Assembly: GCA_016714045.1 (NCBI GenBank)
Contig: JADJNY010000002.1
Coordinates: forward strand, 434,001-498,000
DNA length: 64,000 nt
Source of the DNA: Planctomycetota bacterium
GTDB taxonomy: Bacteria > Planctomycetota > UBA1135 > GCA-002686595
Direction of reading: 5' to 3'
Shown here: positions 45,550 to 54,567 of the stretch, in pieces
Layout: each line of letters starts with the position of its first letter
Position numbering within the stretch: position 1 is the stretch's first letter
Program-made: the position numbers and the translations under genes
Notes under the pieces: model-generated
Told to the model about the DNA's origin: nothing
Database searches by the model: none
What the model saw: only the letters and a program-made list of their open reading frames with translations

Positions 45550-45969
45550 TCACCAGTCGCGACCGCCGCGACCGCCGCCGTAGCCGCCGCCGCCGCCACC
45601 GCCGCCGCCGCGACCACCGCCGCCGCCGCCGAAGCCGCCGCCACCGCCGCCACGACCACCGCCGCCGCCGCCGAAGCCGCGACCGCCACCACCACCGCCG
45701 CCGCCACCGGGACGCGGAGCGCGTTCCTGGGCTTCGTTCACCTTGAGGGGGCGACCATCGAGCTGCTTGCCGTCGAGAGCTTCGATCGCGGCCTTGGCGT
45801 CCGCCTCGCTCGCCATTTCGGCGAAGGCGAAGCCGCGCGGGCGGCCGGTTTCACGATCCGAGGGAAGATGGAGGTCCTTCACCACGCGACCGTTTTCGGA
45901 CAGCGCCTTGCGCAGCGTGTCTTCGGTGGTGTTGAACGAGAGATTGCCAACGTAGAGCCGAGTACCCAT
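45550..45969 (-). CDS. RRM RNA-binding protein with glycine-rich tail
   Basis: A 139-residue protein. Residues 1-80 form one RNA-recognition motif: RNP2 is LYVGNLSFNT and RNP1 is RGFAFAEMAS, with the usual beta-alpha-beta spacing. Residues from about 90 onward are almost only Gly with Arg, Phe and Tyr (RGG/FGGG-type repeats), as in cyanobacterial and planctomycete Rbp proteins and eukaryotic glycine-rich RNA-binding proteins. It should bind single-stranded RNA, perhaps as a chaperone in stress. The tail is coded by a run of GGN codons (45560-45715), which is prone to length change. ATG 45969 is the only sensible start. Confidence 0.93.
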   Translation of the reverse strand: MGTRLYVGNLSFNTTEDTLRKALSENGRVVKDLHLPSDRETGRPRGFAFAEMASEADAKAAIEALDGKQLDGRPLKVNEAQERAPRPGGGGGGGGGRGFGGGGGGRGGGGGGFGGGGGGRGGGGGGGGGYGGGRGGRDW

Positions 45970-46500
45970 CTGAATCTGTTCTTTCCTAAGTCTGCGGGCG
46001 TCTTCTACCCGTCCAACAGCGGAAAGGATCGGAGGCGCGCGTCGGTCGGCACGGTTCTCTGTGAGGAGCGCTCGCCGACAGGATGAGCGCCCTGCCCTCG
46101 GGTCCGCTCGAGCGCACGAAGCGCGGGGCGGCCTCCAGGTCAGAGGGGCGAGATCATGCCGAGGGCCGGCCCGGAAGGCAAATCCGGGCGCCGACTTCCC
46201 CGCCGGACCGGCCGCTCGAGGCTGGAAACGGCGATTCTCGGTCGCGGAGCGAGAGCGGACGCTCGCCGGAGCGCGGGCTCTGGAACGACCTCGCGGGTCC
46301 AGGGCGAGGGCCGAGCGCATGCGATCGGCGTAGCGCGAGCTCGCTCGGACCGAAACGCGCAGCCCGCTCGCGTCATCCATGCTTCGCGCACGTCGCGACC
46401 GCTCCGACGCGAGCTTCCTGGACGGAGCCCGCGCGCGCTCGCATCCTGTCGGGCCGCGCGGAGCTCGCGCGTCGCGCACCGACCTCACGAGACTCGATCC
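45970..46500. promoter_or_regulatory. 531-bp divergent intergenic region
   Basis: This gap between the leftward RRM gene and rightward Tal-Pgi gene must hold both promoters. The first 60 bases have relatively low GC (ttctttcctaagtctgcggg) and probably include the RRM leader. I see no protein-like frame, strong hairpin or clear promoter elsewhere. A long untranslated leader for the RRM mRNA, as for cold-shock-type genes, is possible but not shown. Confidence 0.35.
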
Positions 46501-49377
46501 ATGCACACGAACCCGCTCAAGCAACTCACCGGTCACGGACAGTCGATCTGGTTCGACTTCATCAGCCGCAAGCTCCTCGAGACGGGCGAGCTCGCCCGCA
46601 TGGTCGAGCAGGACGGGATCCGCGGGGTCACTTCGAACCCGTCCATCTTCGAGAAGGCGATCTCGGAGGGCTCGGAGTACAAGCCCGAGATCGACCGTCT
46701 GCGCAAGGCGAAGAGCGGGGTCACGACCTTCGAGGTCTACGAGGCCCTCGCGATCCGCGACATCCAGGCTGCCTGCGACGTGATGCGGCCGCTCTACGAC
46801 GAGACCCGCGGCCGCGACGGCTACGTCAGCCTCGAGGTCACGACGCACAAGGGGGACGACCGCGCGTCGATCCTGACCGAGGCGAAGCACCTGTGGCAGG
46901 CCGTCGGTCGCAAGAACGTGATGATCAAGGTGCCGAGCACCGAAGAAGGCGTCGCCGCGTTCGAGGAGCTCACCGCGAACGGCGTCAACGTCAACATGAC
47001 GCTGCTCTTCGCCGTCGACGCCTACGCGAAGGTCGCGGCTGCGTACGTATCCGGGCTCGAGCAGTACGCGCGGAAGGGCGGCGACGTCTCGCGCGTCGCC
47101 AGCGTCGCGAGCTTCTTCGTGTCGCGCATCGACTCCACGATCGACAAGACGCTCGAGTCGAAGCTCGCCGGCGCGAAGAGCGCGACCGAGCGCTTCGCCA
47201 TCCGCTCGCTCATGGGCAAGGCCGCCATCGCGAACGCGAAGCTCGCCTACGCCCACTACAAGACCGTGTTCGCCGGACCGCGCTGGGAAGCTCTGTCGAA
47301 GCTGGGCGCGATGACGCAGCGCGTCCTCTGGGCGTCGACCGGCACGAAGAACAAGAACTACTCCGACGTGCTCTACGTCGAGGAGCTCATCGGGCCCGAG
47401 ACCGTGAACACGGCGCCGCCCGCGACGATCGACGCGTTCCGCGACCACGGGCGCTGCCGCGCGAGCCTCGAGACGGACCTCGACGGCGCGAAGGACGCGC
47501 TCAAGGCGCTCGCCGAGCAGGGGATCGTCTTCCAGAGCGTCACCGACGCGCTGCTCGCGGACGGTTTGAAGCAGTTCAACGAGGCCTTCGCGAAGATCTT
47601 GAAGGCGATCGAGAGCGCGAAGTCGCCCACGGCGCCGCTCGCGACCTTGTCGTGGACGCTCTCGGACGGTCTGAAGCAGTCGTTCGAGGCGCACCTCGCC
47701 GACTGGACCGCGGGCAAGAAGGTCGAGCGCCTGTGGAAGCACGACGCGACGTTGTGGACGAACGGCGACGAGGCGAAGTGGCTCGGCTGGCTCGACGCGC
47801 CCGAACAGGCGAAGGCGTCGGCGCGCGAGCTCACGGTGTTCGCCGCGGAGATCAAGGCCGAGGGCTTCACGCACGTCGCGTTGCTCGGCATGGGCGGCTC
47901 GAGCCTGTGCCCCGAGGTCTTGAAGCTCACCTACGGCTCGAAGCCGGGCTTCCCGAAGCTCGAAGTGCTCGACTCGACCGATCCGCAGCAGATCGCCGCG
48001 CTCGAGAAACGCCTGGACCTCGCGAAGACGCTCTTCGTCGTCGCGAGCAAGTCGGGCTCGACGCTCGAGCCGACGATCTTCGAGCAGTACTTCTGGGATC
48101 GCGCGGTGAAGACGGTCGGCGCGGCGAACGCCGGCAAGCACTTCGTCGCGATCACGGATCCGGGCTCGAAGCTCGAGGCGAGCGCGCGCTCGAAGGGCTT
48201 CCGCCGCATCTTCGCGGGCGTTCCGTCGATCGGCGGGCGCTTCTCGGCGCTGTCGAACTTCGGGATGGTGCCCGCGGCCTTGACCGGGCTCGACCTCGAG
48301 CGCTTCACGGCGCGCGCGTGCGAGATGCGCGATGCGTGCAAGAACGCGGACGCGGCGAAGAACCCCGGCGTCGTGCTCGGCACGCTGCTCGGCGTCGCGG
48401 CGAAGAGCGGGCGGGACAAGCTCACCTTCGTCGTGAGCCCCGAGTTCGCGTCGCTCGGCGCGTGGCTCGAGCAGCTGATCGCGGAGTCGACCGGCAAGCT
48501 GGGCAAGGGGATCATCCCCGTCGACCTCGAGCCGATCGGCGCGCCGTCCGTGTACGGCAACGATCGCCTCTTCGTGTACATCCGTCTCGCGAACTCGCCG
48601 AACGGCTACCAGGACAGCGGCGTGAGCGCGCTCGAGAAGGCGGGGCACGCCGTCGTGCGCATCCAGGTGCCGGACGTGATGGACCTCGGCGCCGGCTTCT
48701 TCCGGTGGGAGTTCGCGACCGCGGTCGCGGGCTCCGTGCTCGGCATCCACACGTTCGACCAGCCCGACGTCGAGGCGAGCAAGGTCGCGACGAAGGCGCT
48801 GACGAGCGCGTACGAGGCGTCGGGCTCGCTGCCCGCGGAGCAGCCGTTCTTCGCGGAGGGCGGGCTCGAGCTCTTCACGGACGCGCGCAACGCGGCGACG
48901 TTGACGAAGGCCGCCGGCGCGAATCCGACGCTCTCGAGCGTCCTGCGCGCGCTCGTCGGAGAGACGAAGGCGGGCGACTACTTCGGCGTCCTCGCGTACG
49001 TCGACATGAACGCCAAGCACGTCGAGCTCCTGAACAAGGCGCGCACCGAGGTGCGCGACACGCGTCGCATCGCGACGGTGCTCGGCTTCGGCCCGCGCTT
49101 CCTCCACTCGACGGGCCAGGCGTACAAGGGCGGCCCGAACTCGGGCGTGTTCCTGCAGATCACCGCGAACGACGCGGCGGATCTCCAGGTGCCCGGCTCG
49201 AAGTACACCTTCGGCGTCGTGAAGAGCGCGCAGGCGCGCGGCGACTTCCAGGTGCTCTCGGAACGCGGACGGCGTTGCCTGCGCGTCCACGTGACGGGCG
49301 ATGTGGGCCAGGGCCTCGCGAAGCTCGCCGACGCGCTGCACCAAGCCCTCGCACAACCGGCGACGGCGGCGCGGTGA
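46501..49377 (+). CDS. Bifunctional transaldolase / glucose-6-phosphate isomerase
   Basis: A 958-residue fusion. Residues about 1-370 are transaldolase: GVTSNPSIFEKAISEGSEYK and NVMIKVPSTEEG with the Schiff-base lysine near 143, and LLFAVDAYAKVAAAYVSGLE. Residues from about 410 onward are phosphoglucose isomerase: VALLGMGGSSLCPEVLKL near 465 and FVVASKSGSTLEPTIFEQ near 515, with the late block HSTGQAYKGGPNSGVFLQI. Such Tal-Pgi fusions are known in several bacterial groups and link glycolysis to the pentose phosphate pathway. ATG 46501 starts at the transaldolase N-terminus MHTNPLKQLTGHGQSIWFDF. The next gene starts 3 bases after the stop. Confidence 0.95.
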   Translation: MHTNPLKQLTGHGQSIWFDFISRKLLETGELARMVEQDGIRGVTSNPSIFEKAISEGSEYKPEIDRLRKAKSGVTTFEVYEALAIRDIQAACDVMRPLYDETRGRDGYVSLEVTTHKGDDRASILTEAKHLWQAVGRKNVMIKVPSTEEGVAAFEELTANGVNVNMTLLFAVDAYAKVAAAYVSGLEQYARKGGDVSRVASVASFFVSRIDSTIDKTLESKLAGAKSATERFAIRSLMGKAAIANAKLAYAHYKTVFAGPRWEALSKLGAMTQRVLWASTGTKNKNYSDVLYVEELIGPETVNTAPPATIDAFRDHGRCRASLETDLDGAKDALKALAEQGIVFQSVTDALLADGLKQFNEAFAKILKAIESAKSPTAPLATLSWTLSDGLKQSFEAHLADWTAGKKVERLWKHDATLWTNGDEAKWLGWLDAPEQAKASARELTVFAAEIKAEGFTHVALLGMGGSSLCPEVLKLTYGSKPGFPKLEVLDSTDPQQIAALEKRLDLAKTLFVVASKSGSTLEPTIFEQYFWDRAVKTVGAANAGKHFVAITDPGSKLEASARSKGFRRIFAGVPSIGGRFSALSNFGMVPAALTGLDLERFTARACEMRDACKNADAAKNPGVVLGTLLGVAAKSGRDKLTFVVSPEFASLGAWLEQLIAESTGKLGKGIIPVDLEPIGAPSVYGNDRLFVYIRLANSPNGYQDSGVSALEKAGHAVVRIQVPDVMDLGAGFFRWEFATAVAGSVLGIHTFDQPDVEASKVATKALTSAYEASGSLPAEQPFFAEGGLELFTDARNAATLTKAAGANPTLSSVLRALVGETKAGDYFGVLAYVDMNAKHVELLNKARTEVRDTRRIATVLGFGPRFLHSTGQAYKGGPNSGVFLQITANDAADLQVPGSKYTFGVVKSAQARGDFQVLSERGRRCLRVHVTGDVGQGLAKLADALHQALAQPATAAR

Positions 49378-49380
49378 GAC

Positions 49381-50166
49381 ATGCCGGAGAGTTCGGAATC
49401 GGACCGGCGCATGGACAGCACGGGTTCGCGCGAATGGCGAGACGCATTCGAGCAAGGTGTGCCCGATCTGAGTCCGTTCGATCTCCTGCTGGGCGAGTTT
49501 CGTTCCGTGCTCGCCGTCGGGTGGCTCGGACCGTCCACGGAGCATCCGACCGGGCGCACCCCGCTCTGGTTCCTCGAGCGGCTCCTGCACGAGTTCGAGC
49601 CAGCGACCTTTGTTCCGGATCGTAGGTCTGGAAGGAAGACCGGGTGTGTTCGCTGCAACAGACGCCTTCGTGAGCGTCAGGCTCAGGCGCTTCAGGCGGG
49701 GCTTTCCGAGAAGTCAGTCCAGTCCGACTCGCTCAGCGCACACACATTGAGGGGCGTCCTTTGGGTCCCCGCCTGGACCCGCGCCTATGTCGCGCCTCGC
49801 AATCTCGTGCACATGCTCTACGACCACGACTACCTGCCTCCAGCCGAGTTCGTGGACGCCGTCCTCGCGTGCCCCCGCGTGGACTCCCTCGCCTACCACG
49901 ACGCGTTCCGAAACCTCGTTCGGCATCCAGACCGAGCCGATCTCCGCGAGCGATTCGAAGGAGTCGAGACGCGCGCGATCGACGCGGCTCCCGAGCAACT
50001 GCGACGTGGCCGGTGTCCCTACTGCGAACAGGCCCTACGGTCACCCACGGCTCGTCAATGCACGGAATGCGGGCTCGACTGGCACGACCGCTCGGCCCCG
50101 GTGCTGCGCGGTCGGGACGTCGGTGAGGCTCGACAGCGGTCGTTCGTCCACCTCGTTCGAGGCTGA
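49381..50166 (+). CDS. Uncharacterised protein with C-terminal zinc ribbon
   Basis: A 261-residue protein not recognised as a known family. The end contains two CxxC pairs, RCPYCEQALRS and RQCTECGLDWHD, about 14 residues apart, as in zinc ribbons. A middle block, RNLVHMLYDHDYLPPAEFVD followed by DAFRNLVRHPDRAD, looks like real protein rather than GC noise. Another Cys pair lies in TGCVRCNRRLRE. Base composition is lower in GC than the upstream tal-pgi gene, so the gene may be a recent arrival. It starts 3 bp after tal-pgi yet shows no functional link to it. Confidence 0.5.
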   Translation: MPESSESDRRMDSTGSREWRDAFEQGVPDLSPFDLLLGEFRSVLAVGWLGPSTEHPTGRTPLWFLERLLHEFEPATFVPDRRSGRKTGCVRCNRRLRERQAQALQAGLSEKSVQSDSLSAHTLRGVLWVPAWTRAYVAPRNLVHMLYDHDYLPPAEFVDAVLACPRVDSLAYHDAFRNLVRHPDRADLRERFEGVETRAIDAAPEQLRRGRCPYCEQALRSPTARQCTECGLDWHDRSAPVLRGRDVGEARQRSFVHLVRG

Positions 50167-50177
50167 AACTCGGTCGC

Positions 50178-50748
50178 GTGCTCAACGTCGCGAGCCTGGG
50201 AGAGGATGCCGGCGTGACGCACACGACCTCGCGGCGCTGGCTCCCCGCGCTCGAGGCGAGCTACATCGTGCACCGGCTCCCGCCGCTGCACTGCAACGTC
50301 ACGAAGCGCCTCGTGAAGAGCCCCAAGCTGCACTTCCTCGACACCGGGCTCGCGTGTCACCTGCTCGGGATACGGAACGAGGACGACTTCGCGTTCCATC
50401 CGCTCCGCGGCGCGCTCTTCGAGCTGGGTCGTCTCCGAGATCCGCAAGGGGCGCATCCATCGCGGGCTCCAGCCCGACCTCGTGCACTACCGCGAGGGTG
50501 CGGGGCGCGAAGTCGACCTCGTCGTCGAGCGCGGGCTCGACCCGATCGTGGTCGAGATCAAGTCGAGCGTGACACCGCCGCTCGACGCGGCGCGCGCCCT
50601 GCAGCCCGCCGTCGAGACTCTGGAGAAAGCGAGCATCGCCTCGCGCTCGGTCACGAAGCGGGTCGTCTACGCCGGCAGCGAGCGCTTCACGGCGCAGGGG
50701 ACCGAGTTCGTGCCCTGGAACCAAGTCGCCGACGTCGCGTGGGAATGA
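50178..50748 (+). pseudogene. Remnant of a DUF4143-type AAA ATPase gene
   Basis: Only the C-terminal half is present. The first frame (from about 50178) reads LGEDAGVTHTTSRRWLPALE, then SYIVHRLPPLHCNVTKRLVK and SPKLHFLDTGLACHLLGIRN, all typical of the DUF4143 region of AAA+ ATPases in the HipA/toxin-like group. Near 50424 it loses the frame: GALFE should continue as N-W-V-V-S-E-I-R, and the bases for that are there two bases out of frame. The rest, HYREGAGREVDLVVERGLDP then VVEIKSSVTPPLDAARALQP, is normal to the stop. The ATPase (Walker) half is missing. It is a truncated and frameshifted remnant, with a second relic at 62641-62763. Confidence 0.8.
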
Positions 50749-50985
50749 ACGCCGGGGAGTCAGCAGGCCAACCGGCAGTCAGACCTCGGACGATCGCGTG
50801 CGGGTCGGCGACGCCCAAGGCTCGATGTCCGCCCCAGCGCCGCAAAGCGGGCACCGCAGGATCAATGCAACGCGCGAGCGTTCCGGCGGTAGTCTCCGGA
50901 ACGCCCGCGGTCTTCGGGTTGTCGGGAGGAAGAGCCCGCGAGAGTGGGGCGTATGCTCGCGGAGTCGGCCTCCGTTCAAGGCTGG

Positions 50986-51900
50986 CTAGAGCGCCAGCCA
51001 GTTCGTGATCTGCGTCCAGGCGTTGGGGTTCAGCTCGTAGTTCCAGATGTCCGCCTCGCGGTACGCGTGGAGGATGAGCTTGATGTTCCGGGCGCGGCAC
51101 TTGGCGGCGAAGTCGCGCAGGAAGCGACCCGCGTTCGGGTGCTCGCGCGAGATCGCGACCTCGCCGATGAGCACGGGCAAGCCCGTGCGCAGTCCCGCGT
51201 CACGCACCGCATTGAGCAGCGCATCCAGATCGGCTCCCGTCCGGCCAGGGCTCGGATAGGCCGTGACCTGAGTGTCGCCGGCCGGCGAGTAGGGATGGAA
51301 CTGAACGTCGGTCCAGTTGTAGAAGTGGAACTCCAGCACTTGGTTCGTGATCCCGGCGAGCGGGTTGAAGGTGGTGGCGGGAGCCGTGGTGGTGCCGCGC
51401 GGTGCAAAGACGATCTTGTGCACCGGATCGATGGCCCGGATCGCCTGGGCCGCCTGGAGCGCCACGCTCCGCCACTGCGGGTGGTTCGGCTCGTTGCAGA
51501 GGTCGTACCAGATGCGCGTCCTGGACTGGAACCGCTGGGCGAAGGCCTGCCACTTCGCGACGAAGTCGTTCACGTCGACGATGTCCGAGTTGAAGTGGCC
51601 CGGCGTCGGGTGGTGAAAGTCGACGACGCAGGTCACGTTCCTCGACTCGCACGTCGCGAGCACGGCGTCTGCCTTGTCGAGCCACACGGTGACGGACGGC
51701 TCGTAGCTGAAGTAGACCGGGAAGCGGACCATGTCCGCCCCGAGCGTGTGCAACCGGGCCACGTCCTGCTGGATGACCGGGGTCGGGTTCAGCGTCGCGA
51801 GCATCATGCCCTGCGACTGCGCGTGAGCCGCAGGCATCGGGGCCAGGGCGAACGCAGCCGTCAGCAGTGCGGACGCGAGTTTGGTGAGGTAGCGCAGCAT
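50986..51900 (-). CDS. Secreted GH5-like glycoside hydrolase
   Basis: A 304-residue protein with an N-terminal signal peptide (LRYLTKLASALLTAAFALAP then MPAAHAQ). The catalytic domain is a glycoside hydrolase family 5-type (beta/alpha)8 barrel: early GADMVRFPVYFSYEP, VVDFHHPTPGHFNSD, the acid/base motif WYDLCNEPNHPQWRS (NEP), the HFYNW block near residue 205, and the nucleophile motif GLPVLIGEVAISREHP (GE). It should act outside the cytoplasm on a beta-glucan or mannan-like polymer; specificity is not readable. ATG 51900 is supported by a GGAG Shine-Dalgarno six bases upstream; an ATG at 51912 is possible. A six-base stem surrounds the stop codon. Confidence 0.82.
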   Translation of the reverse strand: MLRYLTKLASALLTAAFALAPMPAAHAQSQGMMLATLNPTPVIQQDVARLHTLGADMVRFPVYFSYEPSVTVWLDKADAVLATCESRNVTCVVDFHHPTPGHFNSDIVDVNDFVAKWQAFAQRFQSRTRIWYDLCNEPNHPQWRSVALQAAQAIRAIDPVHKIVFAPRGTTTAPATTFNPLAGITNQVLEFHFYNWTDVQFHPYSPAGDTQVTAYPSPGRTGADLDALLNAVRDAGLRTGLPVLIGEVAISREHPNAGRFLRDFAAKCRARNIKLILHAYREADIWNYELNPNAWTQITNWLAL

Positions 51901-52226
51901 CGGAATCTCCATCCTTGGAAGCGACGATCGGGAGGTCGGGGAACGGCCGGTACGGGGTGCTCGCTTGAACACCGCGGGACCCACGCAGGCGCACACGAAG
52001 AGGAGAGACATCTCTGCGCGTTCTTCTCGCTCATTCCACCTTTCTTGACGCGACCACAGGGTCGTCGGCGCTGTTGCGAGGCTGCGATCGAGAGAACGAG
52101 AGGCCTTCAGGGCCGGAACGGGTGATCGAGAGAAGCAAGCCGGGCCGCACCGAGGTCGACTCGGCGCGGCCCGGCGTCAGCGCTCCTTGCGATCGAACGA
52201 GCCCCGCCTTGGGGCCCGAGGCGCAC
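51901..52226. promoter_or_regulatory. Intergenic region upstream of the GH5-like gene
   Basis: This 326-bp stretch lies between two leftward genes. It holds the GGAG ribosome-binding site of the GH5-like gene near 51907-51910 and the terminator hairpin of the propeller-protein gene at 52139-52175. I see no other gene or clear promoter. Confidence 0.4.
52139..52175 (-). terminator. Long hairpin downstream of the propeller protein gene
   Basis: GCCGGGCCGC pairs with GCGGCCCGGC, then a single A-C mismatch, then CCGAG with CTCGG, around a GTCGA loop: 15 pairs in all. It starts about 50 bp past the leftward stop at 52227. No T-run. Confidence 0.6.
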
Positions 52227-54032
52227 TCAAGGTTGCCACACGACGACCAAGCCGTTCGTCAGGTTGAACGTGCTCGGCGTGCAGTACGCCGCGGCGTTGC
52301 GGTACCACGCTTGATAGACGCGCGTGCCCGGGATCGTCACGCTCCCGCGCACCGACAGCAGCGGATCGCCCGCGCCCGGGAACTGCGACGCGCCGGCGGC
52401 GTTCTGCACGGTGCGCAGCCGGATGAGGGTCCCCCCCGCGCAACTGAGACCGTCGCCGAGAATCGTCCCCGCGCCGCCGCCCACGGCGGTCGTGCCCTGG
52501 AAGTAGAGCGAGGTGCTGTTGGGCATCTGGTCCGCGCGCAGGACCAGCGTGTCCCCAGCAACGCTGGCCGTGCCGGTGGCGACGAGCCGTGCACCCAGGC
52601 CGAGTGAATTGAGGCAGCCGTTGCGGGCTCCCGCCGGGGCCGTGTTGCCGCAAGGGCAAGCAGCGCCGGAGCCGTCACCGAAGCACGTGCCGCTCGGAGC
52701 TAGCGGGTCGCCGACGGAGCGCAGGAACACGTCGGAGACGCCGCTGTTCACGTAGGGAGCCGGGCTGATCAGGTTCTCGGCACCGCTGACGAAGGCCACA
52801 TGCTGGGCCAGATCGGAGAGCGAGCAGTCCGTGGAGGACCCGCCCGAGGGAACCTGCCCGCCGCTACCGAGGCCGATCATCCGGGTGATCCCCGTCTGCA
52901 GATCGTGGAGGAAGATGTCCGGCGTCGTTCCCGTGTCCAACGGATCAAGGTTGCTCGCGCTGCTCCGGAAGGACACGAACCGGCCGTCGGGCGAGATCGC
53001 GACGCCCGGCTCGGTGGTGCTCACGTTGCCGCTGGTTCCGTTGCTCTGCGCTCCGCTCGAAGTCACGTCGGCCCGCGCCGTCAAGCCGGCCAGGCGATCG
53101 TGCACGAAGACGTCCGTGAACCCGTTCGTGTCTCCGGGGACGAGGTCGGTGGCCGCGCTCGTGAAGGCGACCATCCGGCCGTCGGCCGAGATCCTGGGGA
53201 ACTTCGAGCCGGCGTTGGCGTGCGCCCCGAGCACGAGCGCGCTCAGGCTGGCGCAGGTCGTGACGTTGCCCGCCATGTCGCGCACGAAGACGTCGTCCGC
53301 ACCGTTCGTGTCCCCGCTCACGAGGTTCGTGGTGTCCGAGTAGAAGGCGACGAAGTTCCCGTTGCGTGAGATGGCGTGACCTTCGGACACTCCGCTCCCC
53401 GCCGCTGCGCCGTTGATGGACCTGCTCACGAGCTCGACCTGCGTCACCTGGGGCGTGCTCACGTTGCAGCGGACGATCTGGTACTGCCCGCCCGTGCTGC
53501 AGCCCAGATTGCTCGCCGCGGTCCGGTAGGCGACGAACTGCCCATCCCCAGAGATCTCCGGATTGCGACACGCCTCGTTGGCCACGCCGCCGGCGCCGTT
53601 GACGCTCACGAGCCGGACGACGAGCGTGAGGCGATTCCACAGATAGACCTGCTCGTTCGAGGGCGACCCGGGAACCAGGTTGCTCGCCGAGCTCGTGAAG
53701 GCGACCCACACCGCGTCGTCGGAGAGCGAGGCCCGGTTCGAGGTCCCGTTCGCTGACGCTCCGTTGGCTCCCCTGGACACCAGGTAGGTCGTCGAGGTCT
53801 GGACGTCCCGGAGGTACACGTCCGTCGTGGCGTTGTTGTCGCTGGGATCCAGGGCGGCGGCCGACCGGAACACCACCCAGCGGCCGTCCGGGGTCACGCG
53901 GCATTGATCGGAGTCGGCTAGGCCTTGCTGCCCGGCGGTCGACCGGCTGACGAGGACCGTCTGTGCCTCGAGATCCGCAGGGGCCGCGAGGGAGGCGAGG
54001 AGGACGGTGAGGAGCGAGAGGCGGGGTCGCAT
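52227..54032 (-). CDS. Secreted beta-propeller (WD40/TolB-like) protein with C-terminal CxCGN domain
   Basis: A 601-residue exported protein: signal peptide RPRLSLLTVLLASLAAPADL then EAQ. Residues about 30-445 hold roughly seven copies of a repeat such as ISADGRMVAFTSAATDLVPG followed by DTNGFTDVFVHD, each with a GDTNG-type loop and a DVFxHD end; these form a TolB/PD40-type beta-propeller and the aspartate loops might bind calcium. After GDPLAPSGTCFGDGSG comes a C-terminal domain with ACPCGNTAPAGARNGCLN, LVATGTASVAGDTLVLRADQ and final SFNLTNGLVVV-like residues. The same domain ends the protein at 54568. It may be an extracellular sorting or carbohydrate-associated module; its role is unknown. 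ATG 54032 gives the signal peptide directly. Confidence 0.87.
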   Translation of the reverse strand: MRPRLSLLTVLLASLAAPADLEAQTVLVSRSTAGQQGLADSDQCRVTPDGRWVVFRSAAALDPSDNNATTDVYLRDVQTSTTYLVSRGANGASANGTSNRASLSDDAVWVAFTSSASNLVPGSPSNEQVYLWNRLTLVVRLVSVNGAGGVANEACRNPEISGDGQFVAYRTAASNLGCSTGGQYQIVRCNVSTPQVTQVELVSRSINGAAAGSGVSEGHAISRNGNFVAFYSDTTNLVSGDTNGADDVFVRDMAGNVTTCASLSALVLGAHANAGSKFPRISADGRMVAFTSAATDLVPGDTNGFTDVFVHDRLAGLTARADVTSSGAQSNGTSGNVSTTEPGVAISPDGRFVSFRSSASNLDPLDTGTTPDIFLHDLQTGITRMIGLGSGGQVPSGGSSTDCSLSDLAQHVAFVSGAENLISPAPYVNSGVSDVFLRSVGDPLAPSGTCFGDGSGAACPCGNTAPAGARNGCLNSLGLGARLVATGTASVAGDTLVLRADQMPNSTSLYFQGTTAVGGGAGTILGDGLSCAGGTLIRLRTVQNAAGASQFPGAGDPLLSVRGSVTIPGTRVYQAWYRNAAAYCTPSTFNLTNGLVVVWQP

Positions 54033-54567
54033 GGGGTGCACACTTGGTCGGGTTCGGGGGCGCGCCCACACCGAAGTGGAGTGGGGCGGCTACCGGCTGC
54101 TTTCTACAGAGACGTCGCCGACCTACCCGCTCGCGCCTCCTGGGTAGGTTCAGTGTAAGGGCCTGTGCGGAGGGTCGAGCCGTGAGCACCCTCGACTCGA
54201 GCCCGAGCCGGAGCACACCCTGCTGGCCTTCAGTCGGGACGGGCCTCTTCAGGTCCCGATGGTCGGAGAGGACCCGCAGGGGCTCGAGCCGTTCCCGCCG
54301 CGACCACACGGGTTCGCGCCGTCGCTGCTTGAGCTCAGCTCGACGAGGGGGGCCACACGAGGTGTTCACGTACGCGCGGTGTCTATCGCGTCAGGTCTGG
54401 CTGGGGCACCGCGCGGTGCAGTCCAAGAACGCCCGCGCCGAGGCCGGGAGACCTCCGACGTGCCGTCCAGTGTGCAAGGCCAATCGAATCTGAGAAGTCC
54501 GTGGAGCACGCGCATGGATGTCTCTGAGTCCTCCGTTGGCCCGCCCATCGACCCACGGAGGATCCTC
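54033..54567. other. 535-bp divergent intergenic region
   Basis: It separates the leftward propeller gene from the rightward CxCGN protein and must carry both promoters. GC is slightly lower than in flanking genes. I found no protein-like frame, strong inverted repeat or tRNA. The right end has the ribosome-binding site GGAGGA at about 54557-54562. Confidence 0.3.

Noticed and set aside
45970..49590. Long N-terminal extension of the RRM frame, antisense to tal-pgi
   Set aside because: The RRM domain starts exactly at ATG 45969; everything upstream is antisense to a conserved gene.
54044..54493. Possible 149-residue gene between the propeller and CxCGN genes
   Set aside because: The translation is Arg/Ser-rich, has no family features or good ribosome-binding site, and overlaps the region where promoters are needed.
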